A DNA stretch of 64,000 nt from the NCBI GenBank assembly GCA_022606425.2, contig JAHDVF020000992.1, positions 186,001 through 250,000 of the forward strand, given 5' to 3'. The notes under the pieces are model-generated. The model saw nothing but the letters and a program-made list of their open reading frames with translations, had not been told where the DNA came from and ran no database searches. Below, piece by piece: positions 1 to 10,374 of this stretch. The position numbers and the translations under genes were made by a program. How positions within the stretch are numbered: the first letter of the stretch is position 1; each line of letters begins with the position of its first letter. This stretch comes from Lepidostoma basale. Taxonomy: Eukaryota; Arthropoda; Insecta; Trichoptera; Lepidostomatidae.

Positions 1-128
1 AATATTAAATGTCGGTCATGTCAGGAGTCGGAGAAACCGACGTTCGTTCATGATACGATATATGAATGTTGAGGAATCGACAGAAGTGTGTCAGAAGAAC
101 AGTATGGGGAGACGGCGTTATGAAAAGT
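1..128 (+). pseudogene. RTE-A LINE 3' end, truncated by window edge
   Basis: This is the last part of the RTE-A reverse-transcriptase ORF and 3' end. It matches the better copies at 61233-61720 and 63468-64000: the NVEE segment and the closing GGGGAGACGGCGT block are both visible. It is degenerate, with a deletion between the NVEE segment and the GGGGAGA block. It converges on the opposite-strand copy that begins at 160. Confidence 0.75.
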
Positions 129-159
129 TATATTGTTTTAAAACTAGAAATGAATTAAT

Positions 160-447
160 AACTAACTAACTAACCATCACGCCGTTTTCCCGGAGGGGTA
201 GGCAGAGAGGATGGATTGCCACATTTTTCTATTCTGACATAACTCTCGCTCCTCTTATACATTCACACATCGTGAAATGCACGCTCGTCGATTGTTCCTA
301 CTTCGAACATGGCCGCCTTTCAGTTATTTATTAATTTGGTCATGCCATGTCTTCCTTGGCCTTCCTCGGCTTCTTTATCCATTCACACTACTTGCATATA
401 TATTTTTAACCATTCTTCCCTCATCCATTTGTTCCATATGTTCAAAC
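160..447 (-). pseudogene. RTE-A LINE 3' fragment
   Basis: Read on the minus strand, the sequence ends in the family tail: GGGGAAAACGGCGTGATGG followed by GTTAGTTAGTT. It covers the last 80 or so codons of the ORF (EERMVKK region to stop), with frame damage. It is tail-to-tail with the copy at 1-128. Confidence 0.8.
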
Positions 448-715
448 CTATAAATATCTATTAGTCATTAAAACGTCACATTTTATGGGGGTAACATGTT
501 TCGCCATTCTAAGGCATTATCAAATGTCATAAGACCAACATTCATTTCACAAAAAGTCATTATCACGGCATCATCACAAAAAGTCATTCTAAAGTATTAT
601 CAATTGTCTTATGACAAATGTCATAAGACATTTAATAATGCTTTAGAAATGCGAAATATGACATTCCCACTTAACGTAATAAAACTTCTAAGAAACGATC
701 GTTTTCTATCGAATA
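448..715. mobile_element. J-type foldback element
   Basis: Two inverted halves share a core read on the minus strand as TGATAAT, then GCC, a 7-nt loop, GGC and GAAACATGTT (about 481-530). A degraded partner lies at about 610-700. The outer arms contain the CTTCTAAGAAAC/AAAACGTCA end also seen at 58680-58860 and 62340-62440. No ORF is credible; the open frame at 496-771 is repeat sequence. Confidence 0.6.
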
Positions 716-1307
716 ATTATTTTATTTTATTTATTTGTTTTATAAAAAAACTTCTAGAAAATTCGTATTAATTATTTGATATGGAGTTTAACATAATTAT
801 TCAAGAAAAAATAATTAAATATAAGTATTTCAAGGACTAAAATGCATTTTTAATAATTGGTTAGTTATTTAAAGAAGATTGTAGTTTAAATATACATATA
901 TTTCAGGTAGTGTATGTATGACCTAGGTACAGGTACAGGTATTTCACATATACTCGTACAAAGATGGATTAATAAGTTAATTAAGCGTGTGCATTGGTAT
1001 TAGAAAACGCCGAAGATCAAACAGCGTGTTATTATCTGCACAGGGAGGTGTAATTATACACCGTGTGTCCGATTATCACTTTTTATCTTAAAATCGGCTG
1101 CGGCCAAAAATCAAAGCATATCTTTATTCTGACGCGAACAGAAAAACTTAATAATTTTGTATGTCATTAAACACTTTTTTTTCTCCGGTGAGTGTAATGA
1201 TTTTTTTCACCAGTGTCGGGCGATAACATTTTTGTGATTCATAAAAATCATTCAGAATAAAACGATTTGCGTTTCTCGTTTATAAAATAATATAATTTAT
1301 TTATTGT
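716..1307. other. Unassigned A/T-rich DNA
   Basis: No coding signal or recognisable repeat. It is A/T-rich with a few short poly-T runs. Confidence 0.5.
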
Positions 1308-1430
1308 TTCTTGACGTGCGTGTATGATTCGCTATATAAATGTGGAGGAATCTAGAGAGGTGCGCCAGGATAGAGTAGTGTGACGGTCCATTCTCTCTGC
1401 CTACCTCTACGGGGAAACGGCGTGATGGGT
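1308..1430 (+). pseudogene. RTE-A LINE 3' end
   Basis: A 5'-truncated RTE-A end: TRYINVEESREVRQDRV is readable, followed by the closing GGGGAAACGGCGTGATGGG. The element tail runs directly into the TTG microsatellite, which suggests that the microsatellite grew from a GTT-type LINE tail. Confidence 0.8.
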
Positions 1431-1561
1431 TGTTGTTGGTGTTGTTGTTGTTGTTGTTGTTATTGTTGGGTTGTTGTTGCTGTTGTAGTAGTAGTTGTTG
1501 TTGTTGATGTTGCTGTTGCTGTTGCCGTTGCTGTTGCCGTTGCTGTTGCCGTTGCTGTTGC

Positions 1562-1654
<93 letters not shown>

Positions 1655-1697
1655 GTTTGTTGTTGTTGTTATATGTGTTGTTGTTGTTGTTTCTTTA
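1431..1697 (+). repeat. (GTT)n microsatellite with GTTGCC variants
   Basis: About 265 bp of GTT repeats with an internal block of GCTGTT/GCCGTT variants near 1505-1565, then a nearly pure run. It begins at the 3' end of the RTE-A copy. The open frames over it (poly-Leu, poly-Val) are artefacts. Confidence 0.95.
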
Positions 1698-2059
1698 ACG
1701 TATGATGGATGAACGTATGAACATATACAATGACGTAAAACTCCATATTAAATAATTAATTCGAATGTAAACATCTGTTTTCTAGAAGTTTGATGAACAC
1801 GAAATTTAAAAAAAAAACGTGTGTACTTATGCACGCACCTAAGAAGTTGTATAGTACTTCTTTGGCAGAACAAACCATATACTCGTATAAATTTAAAAAA
1901 ATTATTCCCGCATACTAATACTATTGTTATGGTATTCTCTCGACCTCTGGTTGGATGTATCGTGTCTGTGCAGGGCGTTTTACTATAACAGTTGGAAAAA
2001 TTCAGTTCACTGGGTGTGGATTTTTGTGGGCAAACGGATCTACCGTGTGAAGTGATGGG
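1698..2059. other. Unassigned DNA
   Basis: No gene or known repeat seen. The right end may contain decayed upstream parts of the RTE-B fragment that is clear from 2060. Confidence 0.4.
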
Positions 2060-2530
2060 TCAATTAAAAGAGGCTGCGGTCATTTCAAGATGTTTGAAGA
2101 ATTCAATATGGAAAAACCATAAAGATCAGCAGCGAAGGAGGAATTTTTAAGACTTGAATACGACCCATCATGACATATGGTATCGAATGCAGAACGACCC
2201 CGCAATCACAAAACACGCTCTCAGAGTGTCAGATAGGAAGACGCTCAGAAATATATCTCGCAAGACACTACGCGATTGAATTAGGAACTTAAGAATAAGG
2301 GAAATACGCGAGGTCGAGGATATCGTTAGGCAGGGGAGGCAAATGAGAAGATACTGGTATGCACACGTGAGTAAAAAGGATCTATCCAGAATCTCTTTCA
2401 TTGTGTTGCACGGCCAACCCCAAGGTAGACGATTCCCGGACAGACCAACAAAGAGATAGATCGAGAGTTGGGAATCGACAGGAGGGCAATGTCTATTAAG
2501 AAACAGGCCACAAAGCCTACACTAAGAAGA
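2060..2530 (+). pseudogene. RTE-B LINE, RT C-terminal fragment
   Basis: With frameshifts and stops, the plus strand reads KEAAVIS, RPIMTYGIE, then the LRDRIRN-type segment, a VEDIVR helix and GRRFPDRPTKR. The same series of motifs is seen at 53036-53710, at 36250-36490 and on the minus strand at 6080-6410. It corresponds to the region after the RT palm/thumb in RTE-type LINEs. Several stops make it non-functional. Confidence 0.7.
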
Positions 2531-3499
2531 AGAGAACTGCCAATTCTCTACAGTAGAAAGGACGATGATATAAAATACAATTAATAAAGGTTTCATTAAT
2601 ATGCGTCATAAGAAGAATAACTTTAAAATCTGTAATTTGAATTACTAAAATTCAAATTATTGTGATTCTCATTTAAAGTTTTTGCGTAAAATATTCGAAA
2701 TTACTCCACAAAATGTCACAGTTGATTGGTACTTTTTTACACTTTTTACGACTAACTTTATTTAATGTCTTGTTTCATGACATATTTTTGCGATTCGTGA
2801 GTTGGCACAGGTGAAATGTTTGTCCGTAATGTATCATTTCTGGGTAACTTCATCATGTCACACTTTCGTAACAGGGTGCGTGCGCACCTCCAATTTACCC
2901 TCTACTTAACGCGCCAAAAGAGGTATAACTTTAAAAAACGTATTTTTATTTTTCGTTTTAAAATTATGGGACCACTTCAATTTGAATAATTATAATTTGA
3001 AATCCTAATTTATATAAAACTTTATTCCCCGCCACAGGTAGCTCAGTAATACTTAACACAGGAAATATCATGTCATATTAATATCAAGTAGAGAGGATTA
3101 AGTTAATAATTATTTTAATATGCGTTCTTATAAATCTATCATTGAAAATTACGATTGTATAAGTAGGCAACGTATTTCATATTAATGCTTAAATATGTAA
3201 AAAATTAAATTACATGTATTATTTATTTAAACATGCATTTTAGTGTTCTTTGTAGAACTCAAATCGCCTATTAATTTTTATTTGGCGTAATGAGTGAGGA
3301 TATCATATTTGACCCCAATCGATGTTTGGGCGATCATTTGCGAATACATTTGGTGCTAATTCACTCTGGTAGTTATGTTGGCGTAATGTCAGCTGAGACT
3401 ATTTTAAATCGTTTTCTCTGTATAATAATATGCTTGAATAAATCAAAAATAATAATAGACAAGTAATTAAAAACACGTAGTAAACATAAAATAAAAGCT
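2531..3499. other. Unassigned A/T-rich DNA
   Basis: Nothing recognisable on either strand beyond short A/T repeats. Confidence 0.5.
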
Positions 3500-3557
3500 C
3501 GGTTTTTCCACTTTTGAGTTTATTCTTCTCGACATGTTTCGAAGGCTTTACACGCCA
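3500..3557 (-). mobile_element. I-type foldback, half motif
   Basis: The minus strand reads AAAGCCTTC, GAAACATGTC, GAGAAGAATAA. This is the right half of the I-type hammerhead-like core that is complete at 15376-15432. The left half (CTGAAGAT plus GAAGG) is missing here. Confidence 0.55.
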
Positions 3558-3656
3558 TAACTTATGTTCGCCATAACTTTGTTTTGTAGATGTTAAATGT
3601 TTCTTTTTTATATATACTTACAATACAACACATACTTTATTAAAAAAATTAAAATT

Positions 3657-3703
3657 AAATACCAAACATGTTTCGGACTAACCCGCCCTTCATCAGTGAT
3701 ATG
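3657..3703 (-). ncRNA. Hammerhead-ribozyme-like motif, B type
   Basis: Minus strand: ATATCA, CTGATGAA, GGGC hairpin GTCC, GAAACATGTT, TGGTAT. Helix II is 4 bp including one G-U. The flanks ATATCA/TGGTAT pair as helix I with one G-U. AC/GU would form a very short helix III. One extra nucleotide separates CTGATGA from helix II. Activity is untested. Confidence 0.5.
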
Positions 3704-3842
3704 ATATAAATATAAATATTTAAAATATTATAAAATTACTTACAAATGTGGTCAGCTTTGACAGATGCTAAAATTTTTACATCTGTCAAAACTGACCACA
3801 TTTATAATTTTTTTATAATATTTTAAAAATTTATATTTATGT

Positions 3843-3888
3843 AATATCACTGATGAAGGGCTGGTTAGTTCGAAACGTGTTTGGTATT
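3843..3888 (+). ncRNA. Hammerhead-ribozyme-like motif, B type
   Basis: AATATCA pairs over 7 bp (one G-U) with TGGTATT. Between them lie CTGATGAA, a 14-nt hairpin (GGGCTG opposed to TAGTTC, partly wobble) and GAAACGTGTT. This is the inverted partner of the motif at 3657-3703. The layout is hammerhead-like but the function is inferred only. Confidence 0.5.
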
Positions 3889-3960
3889 TAATTTTGAATT
3901 TTTTCATAATATTAGTGTTGTATACTAAGTATATATAAAAAAAGAAATATTTGATATATT

Positions 3961-4200
3961 TTCATTATTTTAGGTAAATACGAGTAATTTTGAATTTCTT
4001 CTATATACGCCATACTATTTATTTCTTCAGTGATACATATGATAAAGATACATAAACAATTTTATAATATTTTAAAAATTGTATCTTTATATAATAATTT
4101 GTATCACTTAAGAACGACTGTTTGTCCGAAACATGTCTATGTAATTTTATTTTTTTAAATATAAGTGTTGTATATACAAAGTAAAAAAAAAGAAAAAGAG
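3961..4200. mobile_element. U-type foldback, partial
   Basis: A short inverted structure around 4045-4100 (TTTATAATATTTTAAAAATT arms) ends in CGACTGTTTGTCC, GAAACATGTC at 4114-4137. This matches the U-type core at 41880-41920. The left side (4007-4030) holds the box TTCTTCTATATACGCCATA and a half core TTCAGTGATACATA. Confidence 0.55.
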
Positions 4201-4757
4201 AAATAAATAATTTTGAAGTCGAATTTTCACCGTAAAAAGCAGAAAAATCTGGAAAGCTACATGCAATACACTCCATTTTCCTTTGCAGACCTACATAACG
4301 AAATGTAAATTTGACCAACGGTTAGTGCCTCATTAATGGAGGATATATGTCAAGTCATTGGATTAAACTGCATAGTAATGAGTTATTACACTATAATATA
4401 TTTTTTGCCGAGATAAATACGAGAAGAACAGATGGCCCGAGATAGAGGCCAACGTCAGATCATGTCTTCGCGGGTGTAAACATATTTTTTACCACTACCA
4501 CATCAAACGAAAGGCTTTTCGGAAAGGAAATCATAATATCTAATGATTGAATTAAGTCAATCAAATCGATGACCATTTTAACCGAACAGATCATATCTGC
4601 CGGATGAATACCGCATTATATAATATGTGAAGCTGCGGTCCATATTCTACATATTTATTTATTTTAGTTATCAAAATCATGAGTAAAAAGAGTTAAGTTC
4701 AGGAAAATATTCACTGAATAAGGAATAAAAAATATTTAATAAATAATGTGGCTAAAA
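4201..4757. other. Unassigned DNA
   Basis: No coding signal or recognised repeat. The minus-strand open frame at 4019-4318 crosses a foldback element and is not believed. Confidence 0.45.
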
Positions 4758-5480
4758 CTAACTAACTAACTAACTAACCATCACGCCATTTCCCCGGAGG
4801 GGTAGGCAGAGAGGATGGATCGCCACAATGCTCTGTCCTAGCAAACCTCTCGGGCTTCGGATAGATTTCCGACCTTCGTGGCCGAGTGGTAAGTGCATTG
4901 ACTGCCACCCAAAGGTTCCGGGTTTGATTCCCGGCGAGGGTAATGTGATTGTCACACTGTCTTTGGTCTGGTGTAGAATTCAAGTGACAATAAAATGGCG
5001 ATAGATTAGCTATATATCACATGTCACGAGAATCACTATGATAGCTATAATACAATACCCTTTACATTGATTTGGCTCTTGCTGTCATGATGAAAAGAGC
5101 AATTCAACAAAAAAAAAAATAATAATAATAATAATTCATACATCGTACCATGCACGCACGTCGATTATTCCTACTTCGAATGTGGCCGCCTTTTAGTAAT
5201 TGTTTAATTTGGTCATGCCATATTTTTCTCGGTCGTCCTCGGCTTTTTTTTCCACTCACGATGCTTGTGTACAACTTTTTAACCATTCTTCTCTCATCCA
5301 TATGTCCAAACCATCTCAGGGATCCGTTTTTAATTTTATCCGTGATGCAGTCATCTGCCTTACATTTCTTTGTTATTTCATCGTTCGGTATTCTATCATA
5401 AAACGTTTTCCCGCACATTCTTCTTAGTGATCTCATTTCTACCGCGTTTATCCTGCTTTCATCCTTATATATACTCATTC
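4758..5480 (-). pseudogene. RTE-A LINE fragment split by a SINE
   Basis: The 3' end (4758-4865, minus) has the GTTAGTTAGTTAGTTAGTT tail. The coding part resumes at 5135-5480. There the minus strand reads DESRINAVEMRSLRRMCGKT, then RIPNDEITKKCKADD, SLRWFGHM and RGRPRKIWHDQIKQLL, with only small damage. A SINE at 4866-5134 interrupts it shortly after the stop region. It is 5'-truncated within the RT C-terminal domain, as most copies here are. Confidence 0.85.
4866..5134 (+). mobile_element. tRNA-derived SINE, near full length
   Basis: The head reads like a class II tRNA (Ser/Leu-like): A box TGGCCGAGTGGT at about 4880, and B box GGTTTGATTCCC near 4920. The body carries TTGTCACACTGTCTTTGGTC, TGTAGAATTC and CAATAAAATGGCGATAG. 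The tail is CAATTCAACAAAAA followed by (AAT)n at 5110-5134. It is inserted in an RTE-A copy. Confidence 0.85.
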
Positions 5481-5755
5481 CTAATTATCAATGGAATTCC
5501 ACAGCATTAACGCCTTAATAAAGTATAAATTATTTCATATGGAGTTTAATATGGAGAAACATTCCTTAATAAGAACTACATATTATATTTTATACAGTGT
5601 CATTAAGTTTCAGTATGTAAATTATAAACTATCTTTATTCCAGACTGAGTGTTCTACAAAGGAAATGCAGATTTCTGAAAGAGTCCTTTGCGTACCACAT
5701 TTTAATAAAACTATCGGTAAGTAATATCCCTTGCAATTATATTTTTTGCAATTAT
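5481..5755. other. Short unassigned stretch with foldback terminal box
   Basis: 5491-5517 contains ATGGAATTCCACAGC followed by ATTAACGCC, the terminal box shared by A- and I-type foldbacks. The rest is unassigned. Confidence 0.5.
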
Positions 5756-6040
5756 TAGTTTGGACACATGGAAAGAATGAATGAAGAAAGAATCGTAAAA
5801 AAAGTCCATGTTAACGATGTAAATGGAACTAGAAATAGAGGAAGACCGAGTAAAACGTGGCACGATCAAATATATAAATATTGAATGTCGGCCACGTGAG
5901 GAGTCAGAGAAATCGCGCGTCCATGACACTATGTATGAATGTTGAGGAAGGGAAAGAAATGTGTTAGGAAAGAAAAGTGTGCAAGTCTATTATTTCTGCC
6001 TACCCCTTCGGGGAGACAGCGTGATGGTTAATTAGTTAAT
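5756..6040 (+). pseudogene. RTE-A LINE 3' fragment
   Basis: Reads FGHMERMNEERIVKKVHVND, then RNRGRPSKTWHDQI and the NVEE region, with frame breaks. It closes with CTTCGGGGAGACAGCGTGATGG and GTTAATTAGTTAATT. It is 5'-truncated at the SLRWFGHM motif. Confidence 0.85.
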
Positions 6041-6079
6041 TCGAACAATGACATAATAATGTTTATTTCTTTATAAACA

Positions 6080-6410
6080 ACACTTCTTCTTCTTCCTTGT
6101 TGTAGACCTATGTGGTCTGTTCTCCAGAGTGTTGCTCCTTCTGTGAGGTAGATTCCCAGCTGTTCTTCCATCTTTTAGGAGATCTTCCACGAGGACGAGT
6201 CCCATGAGGCTGATTATGCAATGCAATATAGGGGAGTCTGGTGGTGTCCATTCTTTGAACATGACAGTACCAGTCCTGTTTTCGCTGTCTGCTCTATCTT
6301 ATAATATCCTCAACCGCACATATCTCTCTTATTCTGGTGTTCCTCACGCGATCTATCAGTGTCTTGCCTGCTATCGTCCTCAGTGTCTTCATTTCGGAAG
6401 TCAAATATAG
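6080..6410 (-). pseudogene. RTE-B LINE C-terminal fragment
   Basis: The minus strand reads MKTLRTIAGKTLIDRVRN, REICAVEDIIR, then after a stop SRQRKQDWYCHVQRMD and PRGRSPKRWKNSWESTSQ. This is the same motif order as at 53440-53700. It finishes in a K/E-rich low-complexity end (AAGAAGAAG), probably the LINE tail. Confidence 0.75.
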
Positions 6411-7076
6411 GCGCCTTTCAATAATTAGTTAATTTGGTCATACCATGTCTTACCATCGCCAAAATGTACAATAACTTTCAATTAAATACAGAATTGTCAT
6501 TTAATATATTATTTGATCAAAAATAAGTGATCACTAAAATTGTGTACGTTGTAAAACGTTATGCAATAACCTAAACATGTATACAACACTCACTTCAAGT
6601 GAGTGTTGTATAAAAAGTTTATAAAAAAACAAAACATTAAACATCCACAACACAAAGTTATGGCGAACATAGAAGAAAAGCAGTGATATTTATTCAAATG
6701 TAATGTCTAACATAACGTTTCCTGCCAACTGCAATAAAATTTTGGCGATATCCAGACACGTACATGTATATCTTATTCGTATATATGTTAAATATTATAT
6801 ATGATATATTAAAACATCAGATATAAACACATAGATGTCGACATAATCTGTCTACGAGTGGCTTTGATATTACCGACCGCGTTCACTGGTATTATAGTTT
6901 ATAAATAATTACAGATTGTTAACAGAAATATGAATGTTGCTAATAGAAGGCTAATTATTTGTTCCAATTAATCATCACTAATAATACCATTTGATATAAT
7001 ATTTAGCCGCTTTCGCCATAATTCAAAGTTTCTGTGTATTTGTGCTATAATTTTTCATCTCTTTCTTTCTTCGTTT
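6411..7076. other. Unassigned A/T-rich DNA with a perfect palindrome
   Basis: Contains a 33-bp palindrome at 6580-6612 and, at 6650-6690, the box CACAAAGTTATGGCGAACAT that recurs at the ends of U/B-type foldbacks. No gene seen. Confidence 0.5.
6580..6612. repeat. Perfect 16-bp-arm palindrome
   Basis: TATACAACACTCACTT and its exact reverse complement flank a single C. The arm matches the AGTGTTGTATA end of U/B foldbacks, so this is probably a fusion of two element ends. Confidence 0.8.
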
Positions 7077-7355
7077 ATTCAATACTGAGGGTCGTGATCT
7101 ATGGTGTTGCCCGTGGCTATAACAAAACGCCTCAATCCTCTCTGTTCTCTGCAGCCCGCATCGCCGAGTAGAGGTTTTCTCCAGTAATCTCCTTAATCTG
7201 GTCACACCACCGTACAGAAGATTTGCCTCTACTTCTTTTGCCTGGAACACTTCCTGTGACAATACTTTTTTCTTTACCTAGCTCTCTCCTGACTGTGTGA
7301 TCAGAGAAACTCAAAACTCGTTGACTGCATATAACAGACAGTATTCCTGTTATTT

Positions 7356-7428
<73 letters not shown>

Positions 7429-7660
7429 ACAACCAGGGGGACATTACCCAGCCCTATTGGACACCTTTTGCGATATCAAACCAAGAAGAGAAAGCCCCGT
7501 TTTACTCTGACGCATTCGGTGCTTCCTTCATAAAGGGAAACAACCATATGAATCAGTTTTGGGCTCACTCCATACTCGGTCAAAACCTTTCATGGCTTTT
7601 CTCTGTCAACCCGATCATACGCTTTTTGCCGATCTACAAAATCTCAGAAAAGTTTCAGTA
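7077..7660 (-). pseudogene. RTE-C LINE, RT palm and C-terminal pieces
   Basis: Two minus-strand pieces of one element. At 7430-7655 the RT palm reads DFVDRQKAYDRVDREK (motif A-like, with the DRQKAYD signature of RTE-type RTs) and then PKLIHMVVSLYEGST, with an in-frame stop. At 7077-7315 the C-terminal end reads GSVPGKRSRGKSSVRWCDQI and AMRAAENREDWRRFV, then ends in HDPQY and a stop. A CT microsatellite (7359-7425) lies between them. The segment between motif A and the C-terminal region is deleted. Confidence 0.75.
7359..7425 (+). repeat. (CT)n microsatellite
   Basis: An uninterrupted CT run of about 67 bp that sits inside the broken RTE-C element. Confidence 0.97.
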
Positions 7661-7869
7661 TAATGAAAGGATAATACAATGTTTTTTTATATAAAAAAAA
7701 CTCTTAAAATATAAGTCCTCAACTCAAAGTCATTTATTTATTTATTTGGGCTAACAAACAGCGATTTAAGTACACAAATTAAACACATAGAAACAATAGA
7801 ATAAGACCAATTACATGTTACGACAAGTGTAAATGATAAGAAGAGTTAACAGTACATACTAGTTAATTG

Positions 7870-8335
7870 AAATTGAAGTTAAACTAGATTCAAACAATGG
7901 AATGGCTCCAAATTGTACATTCGAACTCTGTTTAACGGACAGCCTAAATACAAGGAAATCCACACTTCGCTCGGCGAACTCCTCGGCAATAGGACGATTA
8001 GTTGAGCCAAATCGTTGCCCTAGTACAAATTTCGGGGATCGAGCGTTTGCGGTATCCGGTCCATCAGCTTGGTGCAATCTTCCTTCACACCTCAGATGCA
8101 TAAACGATCCGACATTTTTCAGATCTAAGCTGAAAACCCATATTTTTCATATTTCATACCCAATTTAAAACTTGCATATTTTGTTATGTTATAATTTCTA
8201 ACCGATCGCGAATATCAATCAGATGCAGCGTTCACATTTAGATTTAAAACACGTCTTAATGCGCCCTTGAGGTGATTACATTACAAAAACGGCGCTTTAA
8301 AAGTTAGCATATTATTATTATTATTATATATGATA
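7870..8335 (+). pseudogene. L2/CR1-like LINE C-terminal end
   Basis: From 7902 the frame reads LTDSLNTRKSTLRSANSSAI, then GDRAFAVSGPSAWCNLPSHL, RCINDPTFFRSKLKTHIF and a stop at 8166-8168. The GDRAFxVxGPxxWxxLPxxLR and FxxxLKTHLF pair is the usual C-terminal end of L2/CR1-group LINE proteins. About 160 bp of 3' sequence follows, ending in a (TTA)n tail at 8308-8330. It is strongly 5'-truncated, and this end is well preserved. Confidence 0.7.
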
Positions 8336-8340
8336 AACTA

Positions 8341-8475
8341 ATTAACTATCCAACCATCCCACCGTCTACCCAAAGGGGTAGTGAGAAAGAATGGACTGCC
8401 ACACTTTTCTTTCCTGACATACTTCTCAAATCGCTTCCTCAACATTCATACATTGTGTCATGCACGCAAATATTA
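8341..8475 (-). pseudogene. RTE-A LINE 3' end remnant
   Basis: The GGCAGTCCATTCTTTCT block and the CAYD...NVEE region are visible on the minus strand. The tail is mutated (GATGGTTGGATAG). Confidence 0.75.
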
Positions 8476-8755
8476 TATAACAACTGACATAAGACTAGTG
8501 GCGAATATAGGAGTAATAATAGATTTTTTTATCTATTAGGAAAAATGGTTTTACTCGTGTATATTTAAACTGCTACTAGATGAACAATTTGATTTATATA
8601 ACGCTAAATGTATAAATCGTTGCGTACCATCTAATTACGAGAGAAAATATAAATTGTAGTTTTCAAGAGGCAATTATGCGGACGAACAAATCATTCCAAA
8701 ACAATATGTCCGCTACACCTGCGATACTATGGACCTATTCGGTAGACGTTGCCTC

Positions 8756-9798
8756 CAGTGGCGTACCTAGGGTCAACCAGTAAGGCAAGTCCATCCGACG
8801 TTTTTGTGTTATAATATTAGTAGAGAGTCACGATAATGTATTTTTCCGGATTAAAAGAGTTTTATATTTCTAAATTAATTTCGTGAATTAATTGATTTTA
8901 AATCCCATTTTAGGCGCATTTTAAATCCACAAAAAAATTCTTTTTCTGCGTCAATGTTTTACAAATACAAGAAAAAAATATATAAAATAGGAAATAAGTT
9001 GTAAATAAACCATTATAATAAATTTGTTAACACCAAAACACGAATTATAAATAAATGTTCGTAAAGAAATGACATAATCTTTCTTTTCATAACATTTCTG
9101 CACATAACGTAAATGACAGATAACAATCTGACAATAGAAATGAAGTTCGTGACACATCGAATAGTAACATACTTCAGAGTGATAAAGCCCGGCTTTAAAT
9201 CCATACATTTTTTTTAGATATCTTCTGGTATATATGCACCTAGCTATATGATTACAAGCCTAAAATACGTAAGTGCGACAAAGACCCCTTTACATTTTGC
9301 ATGCCCAATATAAAGCCCATCGAAAACATGAAACAAAACTTGTGGACGTAGGCGATTTCGCGCGCATCTCACCTACGGTACGTATGAGTGAAATAAAATA
9401 CGGCGCATATGAGTGAAACAAAACATACTTAAGGCAGAAACATACTATTAACACGCTACGCCACCCGATGCCACGTGATGCATGTTGAGTCGAATCAAAT
9501 TGTATTGTTTTCTATGGACAGAATCACACTATGAACACCCGACGCGACGCCATGCGCGCACACGCCACCCGATCCAGACGAGCTAGATCGACGTGTTGCC
9601 GATGGTGGGAGTAAACACGCCACGTCGCGTGTTAATAGTATGTTTCTGCCTTTAGGTCATTTCTGCGCATGTCAGCGGAGTTATTTGCAACGCAACGAAT
9701 TAAATCGCTTTAACTCAAACGCGCAAAAAACATCGTTTTATTATGGATTTTTTTAAGGCAAGCCCGGCTTTTCGGCTTGTATGGAAGCACCGCCACTG
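8756..9798. mobile_element. hAT-type non-autonomous element with nested MITE
   Basis: The ends read CAGTGGCG and CGCCACTG. An exact 8-bp target duplication GTTGCCTC lies at 8748-8755 and 9799-9806. 8-bp duplications and CAGNGGCG ends are typical of hAT elements. The interior aligns in reverse with the 598-bp element at 14018-14615 and has no transposase ORF. A 220-bp MITE is nested at 9432-9651. Confidence 0.9.
9432..9651. mobile_element. PIF/Harbinger-type MITE nested in hAT element
   Basis: Perfect terminal inverted repeats of about 25 bp begin AGGCAGAAACATACTATTAA. They are flanked by TTA at 9429-9431 and 9652-9654. A 3-bp TTA duplication fits PIF/Harbinger. Comparison with the uninterrupted relative at 14018-14615 shows the empty site. 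The interior is GC-richer, with repeated CGCCACCCGATSC-like boxes, and has no ORF. Confidence 0.85.
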
Positions 9799-9806
9799 GT
9801 TGCCTC

Positions 9807-10374
9807 GGTTTTTGGCACCTACCGATTATAAGTTCTACTATGATTAACAGTGTGAGGTGAACATTAAATTATTCATTTTAATGGGCATATTTTCTATCTT
9901 CATTCCTTGTCAAGTCGGTGCAAAAACATTCGCCTTTCGCCCGCGGCCGCCGGTACTATTATTGATAACGGTTATTAGAAAAATCAATACTTCATACGTC
10001 AAATATTGTCATTATGAAACGGTCGATTAACCTATATTCCGAATGGTATCGGCTGATATATCTTTATACGCGGCGAGGAATGTTTAATGCGATGCAGTCG
10101 TAATTACATTTTGCGTTTTAAAATTACTTGCATAAATTATCATCAATGATTTCACTAAAAATTATTTTTTATTCATTTCAACGATTGAGCACTATTGCAG
10201 TTAGACATAAAATAAGTAACAAGCCACAAGACATTTGAAATATTTAAACTTAACTTATCCAAACACTAAAAAATTACATTATATAGAATCATTCCGAGAA
10301 TTGGTCACCGTTATAATTGCTTTTTAATTATATAGTAAAAACTAACCCAAAATACAATAAATTTGAATAGTCCA
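9807..10374. other. Unassigned DNA
   Basis: No coding signal or recognised repeat on either strand. Confidence 0.45.

Larger units (their letters stand above)
3590..3960. mobile_element. B-type foldback element (inverted pair)
   Basis: A near-perfect palindrome centred at about 3775. The inner arms pair the ATCTGTCAAA and GACCACATTTATAA boxes, and the outer arms each carry one hammerhead-like core (3657-3703 minus, 3843-3888 plus). The ends are A/T-rich and contain an AGTGTTGTATA box. There is no ORF. Related single halves lie at 48690-48870 and, in the U variant, at 4000-4200 and 41690-41990. Confidence 0.75.

Noticed and set aside
1380..1712. Poly-Leu / poly-Val open frames
   Set aside because: They lie on a GTT microsatellite.
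4866..4960. tRNA gene (also at 37359, 63280 and other places)
   Set aside because: A and B boxes are present, but about ten copies share a non-tRNA body and an AAT tail; the cloverleaf is not maintained, so this is a SINE.
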